This document shows positions 46,039 to 56,959 of a stretch of DNA of 64,000 nt, in pieces; position 1 is the stretch's first letter; each line of letters starts with the position of its first letter. Below the pieces are notes generated by a model that searched no databases, was not told the DNA's origin, and saw only the letters and a list, made by a program, of their open reading frames with translations. The translations under genes were made by a program, and so were the position numbers. The stretch is from Timema cristinae. Its lineage: Eukaryota > Arthropoda > Insecta > Phasmatodea > Timematidae. Location: positions 48,170,704 to 48,234,703 of the forward strand of contig JBCFYV010011164.1 of the NCBI GenBank assembly GCA_039000515.1, given 5' to 3'.

Positions 46039-46232
46039 TGTTATTGTTATTAGCACCACGTCTTACTACCCGTTCGGGTTATACGCACTTACGCTAATGA
46101 GTAATGGTAGGGTGATTGTGAGATGAAATGAAGGACCTACAGTTTAACGTGGAATCCGAACCACGGTGGTGGCCTGGCATTCCCCACATTCACAAGATGT
46201 CTTGTCGGAGGTGAAGGAAGGGTTTGGAAACT
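46039..46232 (-). repeat. SINE-B, 5'-truncated
   Basis: Tail TAGCACCACGTCTTACTACC, body through GGAGGTGAAGGAAGGGTTTGG; the tRNA-like head is missing. Confidence 0.85.
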
Positions 46233-46326
46233 TATACTATAAACTATGCCATTATAATATTACGTTTCCATATAAAATATTAATTGAAGGAATGTATTAA
46301 TTAAAAGTCACAGTGATTCTACAGCG

Positions 46327-46755
46327 TCTGAGCTTCGTCACATGCTATGGACAAGGTCACAGACACTACATAGTATCTGAGCTTCGTCACATGCTATGGA
46401 CAAGGTCACAGACACTACATAGTATCTGAGCTCCGTCACATGCTATGGACAAGGTCACAGACACTACATAGTATCTGAGCTCCGTCACATGCTATGGACA
46501 AGGTCACAGACACTACATAGTATCTGAGCTTCGTCACATGCTATGGACAAGGTCACAGTACCTCTACAGTATCTGAGCTCCGTCGCATGCTATGGACAAG
46601 GTCACAGTACCTCTACAGTATCTGAGCTCTGTCACATGCTATGGACAAGGTCACAGTACCTCTACAGTATCTGAGCTCTGTCACATGCTATGGACAAGGT
46701 CACAGTGACTACATAGTGTCTGAGCTCCATCACATGCTATGGCGAAGCCCAGTGT
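46327..46755. repeat. 49-bp minisatellite, about nine units
   Basis: TCTGAGCT recurs every 49 bp from 46,327 (46,376, 46,425, 46,474, 46,523, 46,572, 46,621, 46,670, 46,719). Unit: TCTGAGCTTCGTCACATGCT, ATGGACAAGGTCACAGACAC, TACATAGTA, with a second version carrying TACCTCTACAGTA. Confidence 0.93.
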
Positions 46756-47339
46756 GTCCGGGTGATTCAGCGCTTTATATAGTCTACATTAGTTTCAATA
46801 GAAGCGTTCACTTGATTCGGTGGTTGCATGGTCTAGGACGTTACTCTCGCAATAGACTAGGCCAGCGGTTCCCAAAGTGTGATCCGCGAATAGATTGGAA
46901 ATAAAAATAAATAAAATGTGACAAGATATCCAAAACTGTTAATTTGTGCGTCCATGAACTGTGTATAGGTAAGTATTGGGTAGAAATTATTTACAGACTG
47001 CACGCGGCGAAACCAGACAGAGGTTAGAGGGTGATAGTTCACCCCGTCTCTGTGAGAACTTTGCCACGCTTTCAGATACGATTGTTAGCTTCAACACCTT
47101 TCCAGATTATTCTATTGCATATTAAAAACTCATGTCTCTTCGCAACTTCAGTCAGTATACAGTCGATAGTCGAAATAAATCAAGTAGCAGTGCCATGTTA
47201 TTTATTTGAATATGGGAAAAGCCAACCTGGCATCGGATTATGAGTTCTTGAATGATTTTGATATCAGCTTCTGCGGTAAAAGAAAATTTTGCCACTAAAA
47301 AGTCACTATCAGAATTTTGATGTCAGCTATGAGACGAAT

Positions 47340-47593
47340 TTGAAGTTTTGTCAGATAGTGAGAAAATAATCCTTCTTCTCTTTGCAATAACTTATGTTGA
47401 TCAGGATTCATTACCTATGTGGCTGATAAAATAAAAGACAACGGCTCAATGCAGAGTCAGATATTAGGTTGCAGTTGTCCCAAATTCAACCAGATATAGC
47501 CACATTGTCCAAATCAAAACACAGTAGTACCATTTATCTAATTGTAATTCAAGTTCGCGGTCTATACTTTATTGTTCTATTGTTTCAGTCATG
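47340..47593 (+). pseudogene. hAT transposase C-terminal remnant
   Basis: From 47,433 the frame reads KRQRLNAESDIRLQLSQIQP, then DIATLSKSK, matching the C-terminal dimerisation region of ZBED5/FAM200-type hAT transposases (RNRLxAExDLRLQLxxIxPDI). Just upstream, in shifted frame, EKIILLLFAITYV fits the preceding LLPFxTTYLCE part, with damage between. The N-terminal half with the zinc finger and DDE residues was not found. Non-functional. Confidence 0.75.
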
Positions 47594-48040
47594 AAAATGG
47601 TTTTGCGCTATCTGTGTGTGTAACATATTGTGGATTTACAATACCTGCTTTGAATTTGTTATCAAGTGTGTTGCTTTAGGTTAATTTATGTTTTTGGTTG
47701 TTGTTTTGCGTTTATGTAGTTAAGTTCCTTATTTATCTGAAATTAAGGGAGAGAATAACATTTATAATGAAATAAAACTATATGTTTAACATTCCATAAT
47801 GCGTAAACATTTATTTCCATCGTTAATACTGCTGTAATTCTGTTTGGTATCTATCTATTTAGAGTCTATGTGAAAATATCGTAGCCCTTATACCAAAGAC
47901 ACTTAGGTGCAAAATTGTTGTTTTGAGAAAACAATATTTAAATTTACAATTTTCAATTAATCTTAGTAGGAAAAATTAAGTTTGGATCAAAATTTAAGTT
48001 ATTTAGAAATCTAAAAATAATTCATCTTTTTTACTATATC

Positions 48041-48290
48041 TCGGTGGCGTATTTAGCTAACGCGCTTGTCGTGTTTAGCTCGACTGCTGAGGACGGGGAA
48101 ATCAAGGTTCGAATCTCGGTCGGGTGAACTGGGAGTAGTTTTTCCTAAATGGTTTTCCATTTTACTTCCACGCAAATGCGGGTTCACTTCCTCTAATTAA
48201 ACCTTCCCAATTCCTAATCCATTAGCGTAATTGGTACTTAAAGCGTATAACCCGAACGGGTAGTAAGACGCGGTGCTAAATATTATTATT
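48041..48290 (+). repeat. SINE-A copy nested in the hAT element
   Basis: A box region TATTTAGCTAACGCGCTTGT, B box AAGGTTCGAATCTC, tail CCCGAACGGGTAGTAAGACG, (ATT)n. Clearly younger than its hAT host, and close to 23,798 and 45,286. Confidence 0.92.
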
Positions 48291-48632
48291 ATTATACGAT
48301 AAAATATCTATCAACTTTAAAAAATGCAATTATCTAAATATAACAAAAAATGAATGTGGGTGCCTTCAGCATTAAGGCAACTTTAGTGCTCCGTATCAAA
48401 CTTATCTCCTGAAAAGTGCTACGTGATTCAAAAAGTTTGGGAACCACCGGACTAGATTGTCAATGATAGGGAGATCGGGATTCGCACCCTGGTTGGATGT
48501 ATCTATCGTGGATTTTTCCTAAATAGTTTCCCACTCTCTCTCCACACAAATGTATGTACACATCTTCTAAATTACACCCTTCCCATTCTTAACCCATTAG
48601 AGTAATTAGTACATGTGCGTACAGCCTGAATA

Positions 48633-48846
48633 CAGTAGGATCATGGCTTCTTTGGTGCTGACTGACAGCTCACAGCTGACTTCTGACAGTCAACATTTAG
48701 GTATATACCTAAACTTTGACTGTCAAAAGTGACAACTACTGAACACATGTTTTTCCAGATCATCTGGTTTGGCGTAGGGATACTTAATTTGGTCTGGCAA
48801 CTTTTTAAAGCTGTCAGTCAGCACCAAAGAAGCCATGGGGCTACTG
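48633..48846. mobile_element. TA-flanked (Tc1/mariner-like) MITE
   Basis: Left CAGTAGGATCATGGCTTCTT continuing TGGTGCTGACTGACAGCT; the right end read inward is CAGTAGCCCCATGGCTTCTT continuing the same way. TA lies on both sides (48,631-48,632, 48,847-48,848). 214 bp with a second internal inverted pair (GACAGTCAACATTTAGGTAT with ACCTAAACTTTGACTGTC). Confidence 0.85.
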
Positions 48847-48879
48847 TAGGTAGTAAGACGCTGTGCTATAATAAAAGGA

Positions 48880-49595
48880 GCGTTCACACTGGAGCATTGG
48901 TGACAAAACACTATGTGTGGTTCTGTTGTTTTTTATTCTAGCCATGAGTTTAAATTTGACTTACATTAAAGACTTTATGTGTAATGAGAATAATTTATAT
49001 TTCTCCAGCCAACCACATAACACAGGATGTGCGTGTAAGCGTTTTGCCTCATTCTATTCCTGTTTAGAAGCACTTGTGACAATAGTTCCTCATTGCTTGA
49101 GTCAATTTTATATAATTGAAAAGTAATAATAGAAGCCACTCAGCTTGTAGACAGTGAAGCTGGTGTCTCAGTGAAAATACCTTAATGCCTGTGATTTCAG
49201 TGTGGTGCAAAGTTATGTTTACACCCAGGGACGATTATAGTAATACCCTTCCCCAATAATACTCCTTCCACAGAATATGTAAACCTGTCTTTTGACTGTC
49301 AAAATTACTATTAGTATGATAAGAACACACTCGACACATCTGCAGCTCTGATAACATAAAATGCACTCAAATAATATATTTTTCACGTGTTTGTTGAACA
49401 GAACAAAATGAAAAACAGCTTTTGAAGAAGGAATGGAAGGAAATATATATTCTATTCTTTTTATCTGTTAACTCGTCTATTGATGAGTCAAAGTTGTTAA
49501 CAGCAAATAGCAGCCCAATCACAACTACACACTTAAATTTTTTCATAATAATTCACAAAAAAAGTAAATATTGCAGGGGCTAAAGTATCCCTTAT
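48880..49595. other. intergenic DNA, nothing recognised
   Basis: A short hydrophobic frame (48,917-49,126) has no family features. Confidence 0.4.
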
Positions 49596-49614
49596 CACCC
49601 GTCTAGGGGCGCCC

Positions 49615-49958
49615 ATACCCGACTACCCTTACGCAGGCTATCCGGTTTGAGAATTATCCGCGCATGGTTCTTCAAAATATTGCAATACAGTTTTCGTATT
49701 TTTCAATAAAATGATTATCTCAGCAGTAAACGTGTAACTGTGAATGGAGCTTAACACGTTAATCGTACAATACAAGGTGATGCCATAGAAGCTGTACTGT
49801 AATTTTAATGCATAATATGTAACTGCTATACAGAAATGATTATAAATGTTTTAAATACATTTCATATGTCATAAAGGAGAAAAGTTGTTTATTTGAATAT
49901 CCATATTTTTCAATTATCCGTGCATTCTCATGCCCGGATACTCGTGAGTTTACTGTAT
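49615..49958. mobile_element. pogo/Tigger-type MITE (candidate)
   Basis: The right end read inward is CAGTAAACTCACGAGTATCC then GGGCATGAGAATGCACGGAT, flanked by TA, a Tigger-like terminus. The left side holds GGCTATCCGGTTTGAGAATT then ATCCGCGCATGG in inverted relation. The left tip is eroded. Confidence 0.45.
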
Positions 49959-49959
49959 A

Positions 49960-51395
49960 ACTGTAGGAACAACTATACACCACTTGCAACTGTCACCAAC
50001 ATTACGGCGATAAAAACCTTTATCATATAACTACTATACTATCTTATTTGACATAAACCGACCTTATTTTATTTCTTCTTCATAATAGCTCAACCAAACT
50101 CAGTTTAACCCAATTGTTAAATGTGCACTCATAAGGAATTGTCCACAATTAAAATATATAGGAAGACGTAACTTAAATCAAAAGGAATTTAGAAACACGC
50201 TGTGCTTCACCTATATTAATTGTTTTTGATCGAATGAACGCAGCTAAGTCTACAGTCTATCCAGCATAGGAGTGGTGGTAACTGACAGCTAGCAAAAGTT
50301 ACCAGATCTACTATCATGTTTCCATGAGCCAAACCATATGATTGGTAGTCAAAACTTTCACAATAAAAAATGTGTATTTAATTATTAAGCGTTTTTACAT
50401 TATTGAAATACTAACTTTATGAATAATAACCCTTTGAATCTCTTCCCCCCCCCCACCCCCCGTAGTACACTTAAAAATACTTTACGAACGAGAGCTTCTA
50501 AAATGCTGCCATTTATTCACAAATAAATGTGGCGAACCGTATGAAATGTGGGTTGTTTATGACGTCATAAAAACCGTGTTAGATTGTGTGGATGCACATG
50601 TGCTCACAAAGTTAAAATGTTTCATTTTGAAGCCAATATTTTGTTTGGCTCTTTCTCCTAAATTTTAAAATACATCTATTTAGTTTATAATTAATGGTGG
50701 CCAGTTATAAGAAGCTAAAAGTATGAATAAAATACTTTTTAAATTCCATGCCATAACCAACAAATAATATATTAGTTTTATTCATATTTTTTTAATAATT
50801 TCAATTAGTTACTAAATAGTCAATTATACAGTAATACTTAAGGAAGTATTATTATGAGGGTTTAATAACTTGATTGATAATATTATTTTAGTATTACTAA
50901 CCAAACAATAATTAATTCCACACAAGTTAACATTAGGGACTTTCAAACAATATTTATAATAAAAAATCTTCTGCTAGCCGTCAGTATATGAATGGAAAAT
51001 ATTGTGAGCTGGCATAAGCAACAAGTTGACCGACAAACAAGCGAGTGCGACTGAGTATTGATGAAAAGGTTGTTATAATTTTATCCAGTCCAAAAAATAC
51101 CACATAGGTTTTATTAAAAAATCCCTTGAAAACCACAAAAAAAACACTTATTATATTTTGCATACAAAGCCTTGTCTTTAAGCTTCACTGCTTAACACAC
51201 TAATACAATCAATTAAAGAAAGCAACAAATCAATTCTGGAGCTGGCTTGCCAATAATTTGATGTAAGTTGTACACCCCCCTTCCCTCTTTCTATTCCTTA
51301 TATATATATATATATATATTTTCAACCTGCTAGTTTATACAGTATTGTTGTGAATAATTAAATTGTTGCATTATTGTTTTACTTTATTATGTCTC
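49960..51395. other. AT-rich DNA, nothing recognised
   Basis: C run at 50,444-50,461, (TA)n at 51,299-51,320. No exon supported. Confidence 0.4.
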
Positions 51396-51402
51396 TTATT
51401 AC

Positions 51403-51688
51403 TATTATTAGCACCGCGTCTAACTACCCGTTCGGGTTATACGCTCTTACGTTAATGTGTAATGGTAGGGTGATTGTGAGATGAAATGAAGGACCTACAG
51501 TTTAACGTGGAATCCGAACCACGGTGGAGGCCTGGTATTCCTCACATTCACAAGTTGTGATTAATACACATCTGGTCAGAGGTGAAGGAAGGGTTTGGTA
51601 ATCAGATAAATCTGTGCCGGGACCGAGGATTGAACCCCGGCCGCCAGCACAGAAGTCTGATACCTTACCCTAGACCACCAGGTCACCC
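51403..51688 (-). repeat. SINE-B copy, full length
   Basis: Tail TTAGCACCGCGTCTAACTAC, body AATCCGAACCACGGTGGAGG, inverted B box GGATTGAACCCC, head CTAGACCACCAGGTCACC. Confidence 0.92.
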
Positions 51689-51689
51689 T

Positions 51690-52995
51690 CTTATTACTCT
51701 TTTCTTACCATATTAAAATTAAAATGCTTCGCTGGATCCCGAATAATTAATATATTTGAAGAATAGGTTAGATTAGGATAACATACACAATATATTTAAT
51801 TAAACCAGAAAAAAACTCCAATATATCCAAATTGGGATGGATTTTTTTAATTAACCCGGTTTTTTTTTCAACCCTGATAGATGAGACATTAATAACCAAA
51901 TTATTAGTTTATAATATTTATAATAAATAACAAGCAGCTTTTACTTTATCCCGCCCCTCTCTTTGTTTTTTCCGCTCCATCTGAACAAGAAGAGGCTAGT
52001 AAAAACTAGTGAATATCTCGCAGTTGCCAGTTCAATCCAAAAAGAACACAATATGTATGCATATGTTTCTTTGAAAAACAACAGTGTCTACTTTTATTTG
52101 TGATAAATTAATTTAGTTATCTTAATTAGTGTATAAATGCAATCAATAAAAAATACACTTGACCTCACAGCTTGGAAGGGGATGTTTGGAAGGTAAATTG
52201 AGGGCTAACCTCATGATGCTTGAACAACATTATTTAGTCTTATTCTACCTTTTAGCTATTGTTTTTTTTAATAAACTTCATAAAAAGTGTAAAGGAACAA
52301 TTAATGCTTCTTGACTATATTGCTGGTGTTGTGTAAATACGATTTATTGGAGGAGTGACGTCACCTTGGACTTTATGAAGCAGAATGGCACAAAGCACAA
52401 AGTCCAGATAAGCTATATTCCGTTCACGATAGGTTTTTACCTGGATGACAGTTCGAAAATCATATGTTTTGGTTTTGGGCTGCCAACACTTGTAAAAGAT
52501 CACAGTTTTGTTATAAATGTAAAGATCTTTAATTACCTGTTATATATTACATTTAAAATAACGCAAACTTAAGTTTTCTCATACTATTTCATTTTTTTAA
52601 ATAATTTCGTTTTTATCCAACTCGAAACAATATTTTTAACATAATTAAAAGTACTTATTTTTTGTTTTGGAACGTTACTGATTTTGTGTAATATAGTGCA
52701 CACATCAATATCTTTTAATACAAGCATCGTATTTACTTGGAAATGAGAAAATTGTTTTCATTTTTTTTACATACAATAAATGATTTTATGATTATTTTAT
52801 CGTATTTTGAAATATTTAACTGAATAAAATATTTTCATCAACTGCGTGTCTGTATCATTTTTGTGAAAGTTGTGTTATATTTTTTTTAAGGGGAATAAAA
52901 CTATAAATAAACTTTGTGTCCGACCTCAAATAAATATATAAATAATATTGGCCTAAATTACTGTGGTTAACTATCACATTAATATACTACCACCG
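51690..52995. other. AT-rich DNA downstream of Ly6 gene 2
   Basis: No exon recognised. The frame at 52,366-52,572 lacks family features and splice context. Confidence 0.4.
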
Positions 52996-52997
52996 GT

Positions 52998-53003
52998 TTT
53001 TAT
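52998..53003 (-). terminator. candidate poly(A) signal of Ly6 gene 2
   Basis: AATAAA on the minus strand, 120-160 nt downstream of the two possible stop codons. Confidence 0.45.
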
Positions 53004-53123
53004 TACATTTATCCAAAGTGATAGATGTCAGCTGTTGGCGTAGTGATATATTAGGGATTACGTCTAGTAACATTTCGAGCTGTCATCCAAGTAAACTTAG
53101 CTCGTGAATGATTTTACTGTTCA

Positions 53124-53230
53124 CTATCTGGTGGCAAATACAGTAACTGTCGCTAGAAGTGTTATGACAAGTATCGTTTGAGGAATGATGGTAGTTTGGA
53201 CTGATGGGCAGCATTGCAAGCGTCTTCGGA
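53124..53230 (-). other. out-of-frame GPI-like tail of Ly6 gene 2
   Basis: In the frame one base off the Ly6 frame, the sequence after the last cysteines reads PSVQTTIIPQTILVITLLAT, then VTVFATR and TAG at 53,124-53,126. This is a hydrophobic C-terminus of the kind gene 1 has in frame. One extra base in the CCC run at about 53,207-53,209 or a nearby short run would join it to DACNAA. Either the assembly lacks one base or the gene has truly lost its anchor. Confidence 0.65.
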
Positions 53231-53382
53231 ACACAGGGTGCAGTTCATGGAGACCTTCACGTAGTGGCCCACCGCCGTGTCTATCCTTTGAGGCACAAGC
53301 CTCATTAGCTCCCGGCATCTTTCACCGTCTCGCGGCACGCATGCGCGGTAGACAATCTCCCTTGGACCCATGCGGTATTCCA
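53162..53382 (-). CDS. Ly6 gene 2, last exon
   Basis: Acceptor ACATTGTTTCAG precedes 53,382. Encodes EYRMGPREIVYRACV through NCTLCSEDACN, cysteines 6-10, and a sequon NCT. TAA at 53,162-53,164 in the current frame. Confidence 0.82.
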
Positions 53383-56300
53383 CTGAAACAATGTAGCATG
53401 CATTACAATACTATTTTAGTTATGTATCATTAACTAGCCCCCTTCCCCATAAAAAAATATTGTAAAGAATCCTGTAAAACAAAGCTTCAAATCATCCATC
53501 ATGTCAATATAAAAACAAAACTTTTTTTTTACTTTTTATTGGGAAAAGATATATATATAATAAGCCCTTACTCGACTTTCTAGTTAAAAGTTTACTCATC
53601 AAAGGCCATCAAATTTACATGGTTACTTAATTTTCGGTGTTTAGTTTTAATCACAACGTATATTCCCCCCCCCCCTTCACGCAACAATGAGAACATTAAA
53701 ACAACCTGTTTCGGTGGCCACATGGTCTAAGGTGCTAACCCCACAATAGTCTAAAGTGCCGATGACTGACAGGGAGATTGAGGTTCAAATCTTTTTCGGG
53801 TGTACTGAGTGAGGTTTTTCCAAAATAGTTTTTCACTTTTCGTCCACAATTAAAATAGTTATCTAAGACTATTTCAATATAACTTTATTAATTTAAAAAA
53901 ATATAATATATGTATAGCAAAACATATTTAAACACAATGGTATCGTTTTTTAATTTATAATCCGTGCAATTTTGTGAGCAGAGAATAATATTAAAAAACA
54001 AATAAGATAAAAAGTATCAATGCAACTAAATTGTTAATATAATATTAAATAACCTACTATCAATGGCTTGTTTATATATATATTTATTATTATGCACCGT
54101 ACAACTTAAGAAAGCGTTCAACTATAATTTTAAAACCAAATATAATATTTTGTTTGCAGAATGAGTTATTATTTTTAACGTTGGAGAAATATATTATATT
54201 TACAAGTAGGTATAAAACCATGCACAAATCCTGTTTCTATGGTGATGTAAGCAAAGAACGGAAAAGCTGATAATTCACTGGAAAAATTAGATTTTCTTTG
54301 GAAAATATTATTTTCCCCGACATCCTGGACCTTAAACTTAAAAATGAGACGTCGTTTGTCAAAATCCATTCAGCCATTTACTCGTAATTTCTTTAACCAG
54401 TAACGAGGTTATCAAATTATATAAAGATTTTATATCCATACATATATGTATGTAAACTTAATTTCTGCTATATATATAGTACTATATTATAATATATATA
54501 TTATATAAAAGTCTATATATATAGACATTTATATATAAAGCAGATAAAGCAGAACGTAAGTTTTTCCATAAAAGGATTAGCCCTTTCTAGATGATATGGA
54601 AAGCTAAAATTTGGCAGGAAGGTATACAACTGCCCATATAACCAGAAAAATTGAGTAATGGAAAATTTCAAACTGGGGTTTCGGGAAATAAGGGGGATAT
54701 AATTAGAAAAAACCTTTTAAATGAGGAAGAAAATTGAAATTTGGCAGACAGGTAGAGAGAAAACTCTAAAAAACCAAATACATCTAACTTTAAAACTTCT
54801 AAGAATGAGTTGTAAAAGGGGGGTGTGAAAGTTTCAAAATATCCAAACATAATATAAATAACTTCTTCTCTCAGATAAGTCTGAACATTTAAAATTTAAA
54901 ATAGAAGTTCGGAAGGGTCAGGGTTGGACATTTTCAAAACTAAAACTATTAATCACTTACCGGTGTAAGAAATTGGAACCAAGCAATTTGACAATTGGGA
55001 AAATTTGTTAAAGAACCCACTGATTATTTTAAAAGTTAAAAAGTTTGGAATTTAAATATAGGTATCCGAGAAATGGGATACAGATTGGGGTGGTGGGAGT
55101 GTGGGAGGGTCAAACTGATAATTGGAAAATTCTATGAACTATCAAGACACTGTTAACATATTTAATATATTTATTTTGGGAACTTAATAAACTAATTAAC
55201 ATCATCTATGCAATATAAATATAAGTAAATAATAAAAATCACAATATTTTACATTATTGAAAACTATATCATAAGTTATTATGTTAATATTAGAGCAAAC
55301 TAAAATAATTATATATAAAAAAAGTAAATAATGTTCTGAAACGGGTAAGGGCGTCGTAGTAATGGGATGTGGATTTGGGGATATTAACCCCACCCCACCC
55401 TAAATGTTGGAATTAGTTTGAAAGTTGGGAATATTTACGTAGAGACGAGCTCATGAGAAGGAAAATTCTAGAATAGCTCTGCATCATATTACTTTCAACT
55501 GTGAAAGTTCTTTACCACAGACTTGTACAGACAGATTTTAAATTTTCTAACTCTCAATCCTTACTCTTCAAAGGTCTTCAACTTCATATTTCATCAAACA
55601 TTGAAAGGAGATATATTCTATATTAGATTGTATAGAAAGATTAGTTAATCTAGGCTGTAGCACCATTATCATTGCTTACTAGTATTTAGACTACTACTTC
55701 TAACCTATTATACATTAGTAGCCTTAAGAAGGTTAGATGATGTTTAAGTTAATCACTTGATAAAGCCTGGAGTTCTTACGAGCCATAGATTTCTAGTTTT
55801 CCTACATGCAATTATTGTTAATCTCAAAACAAATAACACTTGTAACTTTAAAAATCCATAATTAATAAATAACTTACAAAATGTAGTTACCTAAAAACTC
55901 AATTCAAGGCCAAAATATAGATTCAAATTTTACCATTTTCTTGGGGGAATAACCCCTTGACCCTCTGTGGGTTAGTTGGGTATTCCATGCCATTCATTCC
56001 GACACCCTGATGTTCTCAACGTTTCTCTTGTACTACCTTAATCATTTAGGCATTTTTCTATTTATAAAAAACCTAGATTTGGGAAACTCATAGCCTAAAG
56101 TTGGGAAACTCACCTTCTCAAACCCCCACCCCCAATTTATTTCGTGCAACGCTCTGTGGAAACCTCTTTGTTAATATTTTTTCTTTATTGTCTCTTTGGA
56201 GGTGTTTTAAGCAGCTGATTTCTTTGCCAAATTATTTGGTAAGCTGTAGTTAAATTTTACTAAACTCTTAAGTTTAACTAATCATTTGATTTTTATGGCG

Positions 56301-56612
56301 GGTTAATCTATAAACGTTCTATACATTTAAAAAAAAATTATAACATGTAGACCATGTGATTTGTTATTCCTTGTGTTTTTGAGACAAATAAAGAGTTCCT
56401 ACCTGTACCGACCATCTTGGCACACCACATACGGTCGCTGGTGACTGGGTGTCCCAGCTCAACGGGCTGCTTCTCATCATTTAACTGCCACAGGGTGTCC
56501 AGGAAATTGGCATAGTGGCACTCTGTGAGGTGCTGTGTTCCATCATCTAGCCTGCAGTGGGGGTCGCCCTCTGGGATGCAGCGAGACTCGTAGCAGCGGA
56601 TAGCAGAGCAGT
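53162..56612 (-). CDS. Ly6/uPAR-domain protein, gene 2 (partial, two exons; GPI tail out of frame)
   Basis: Exons 56,612-56,403 and 53,382-53,162 join in frame (G plus TG, Val) across a GT-AG phase-1 intron, and the first exon starts in phase 1 like gene 1's middle exon. The protein opens with CSAIRCYESRC and keeps ten framework cysteines (IRC, SRC, PHC, TEC, MWC, RAC, ERC, NCTLC, DACN), plus one extra near the start. The C1-C2 spacing is four residues instead of two. The signal-peptide exon was not found upstream within the window; it may lie past 64,000. In the reading frame the protein ends NAAHQSKLPSFLKRYLS with no hydrophobic tail; the expected tail is in another frame (separate entry). 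Same strand and architecture as gene 1: a paralogous pair, 30-odd kb apart, at a cell-surface protein locus. Confidence 0.82.
53383..53700. other. intronic DNA of Ly6 gene 2
   Basis: AT-rich, with T and C runs. No feature. Confidence 0.45.
53705..53850 (+). repeat. SINE-A variant, 3'-truncated
   Basis: Head TTTCGGTGGCCACATGGTCT, B-box region GAGGTTCAAATC, body TAGTTTTTCACTTTTCGTCC, then stops. Confidence 0.65.
54430..54545. repeat. AT-rich palindromic stretch
   Basis: Nested (TA)n-type palindromes with TTTCTGCTATATATATAGTA and GTCTATATATATAGACATTT. Confidence 0.6.
54545..55450. repeat. internally repetitive low-complexity region in a Ly6 intron
   Basis: Loosely repeated blocks with AAAATTTGGCAGGAAGGTAT (54,606) and GAAATTTGGCAGACAGGTAG (54,736) and further weaker ones, spaced about 125 bp. 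No coding or terminal features. Confidence 0.35.
55455..56400. other. intronic DNA of Ly6 gene 2
   Basis: No exon or repeat supported. Confidence 0.4.
56403..56612 (-). CDS. Ly6 gene 2, middle exon
   Basis: Acceptor GGTCACATACAG precedes 56,612; donor GTAGGA follows 56,403. 210 nt encode CSAIRCYESRCIPEGDPHC through DRMWCAKMVGT. 21 nt longer than the matching exon of gene 1. Confidence 0.85.
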
Positions 56613-56959
56613 CTGTATGTGACCAGAGACAAAGGGAAATCTATACTGATATCACTAGTCAGCAAATTTCAACTATTTTCCTGATAATATAAATTAATTT
56701 AAATGTTTTTTTTAAATAGATCAGGTGCGCTGGTTACAAAACATGATAAGCAAAACTCCGTTGTACGTACAGTTTTTATGTTGCAAGATTATAACCCAGA
56801 TTATTAAAATTAATTTTACTACCTACTTATGTTAAGAAGTTTTGAGTGTTTGAAAGTGTTTCTCATAGATTTCGTGTTTTAAATTGGCGAATACAACTGA
56901 CAATATACACAGATTCATAATTTATGGCAGTTTTTTAGTCATTAAACCTTGTATTCAAA

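Larger units (their letters stand above)
46863..48449 (+). mobile_element. hAT element inserted in a SINE
   Basis: Ends CAGCGGTTCCCAAAGTG and, read inward from the right, CGGTGGTTCCCAAACTT. Target duplication GACTAGGC (46,855-46,862) and GACTAGAT (48,450-48,457), 6 of 8. It carries a ZBED-type hAT transposase remnant and a later SINE-A insertion. Termini match the MITE at 6,323-6,624. Confidence 0.82.
46812..48875 (+). repeat. SINE-A variant split by two later insertions
   Basis: Three pieces make one SINE. 46,812-46,862 is the head (TTCGGTGGTTGCATGGTCTA), 48,450-48,632 the rest of head and body (GGGAGATCGGGATTCGCACC, CCCACTCTCTCTCCACACAA), and 48,847-48,875 the tail (GGTAGTAAGACGCTGTGCTA). 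The gaps are a hAT element and a TA-flanked MITE, both with target duplications. Confidence 0.85.

Noticed and set aside
46327..46755. CRISPR-like array
   Set aside because: Units are contiguous 49-bp tandem repeats with no unique spacers, in a eukaryotic context.
48917..49126. Short hydrophobic-start frame as a secreted peptide
   Set aside because: No cysteine pattern, processing site or splice evidence beyond chance.
52366..52572. 68-residue frame as a gene
   Set aside because: No family features, no splice or promoter context, AT-rich surroundings.
53185..53433. Plus-strand 82-residue frame
   Set aside because: Antisense shadow of the last exon of Ly6 gene 2.
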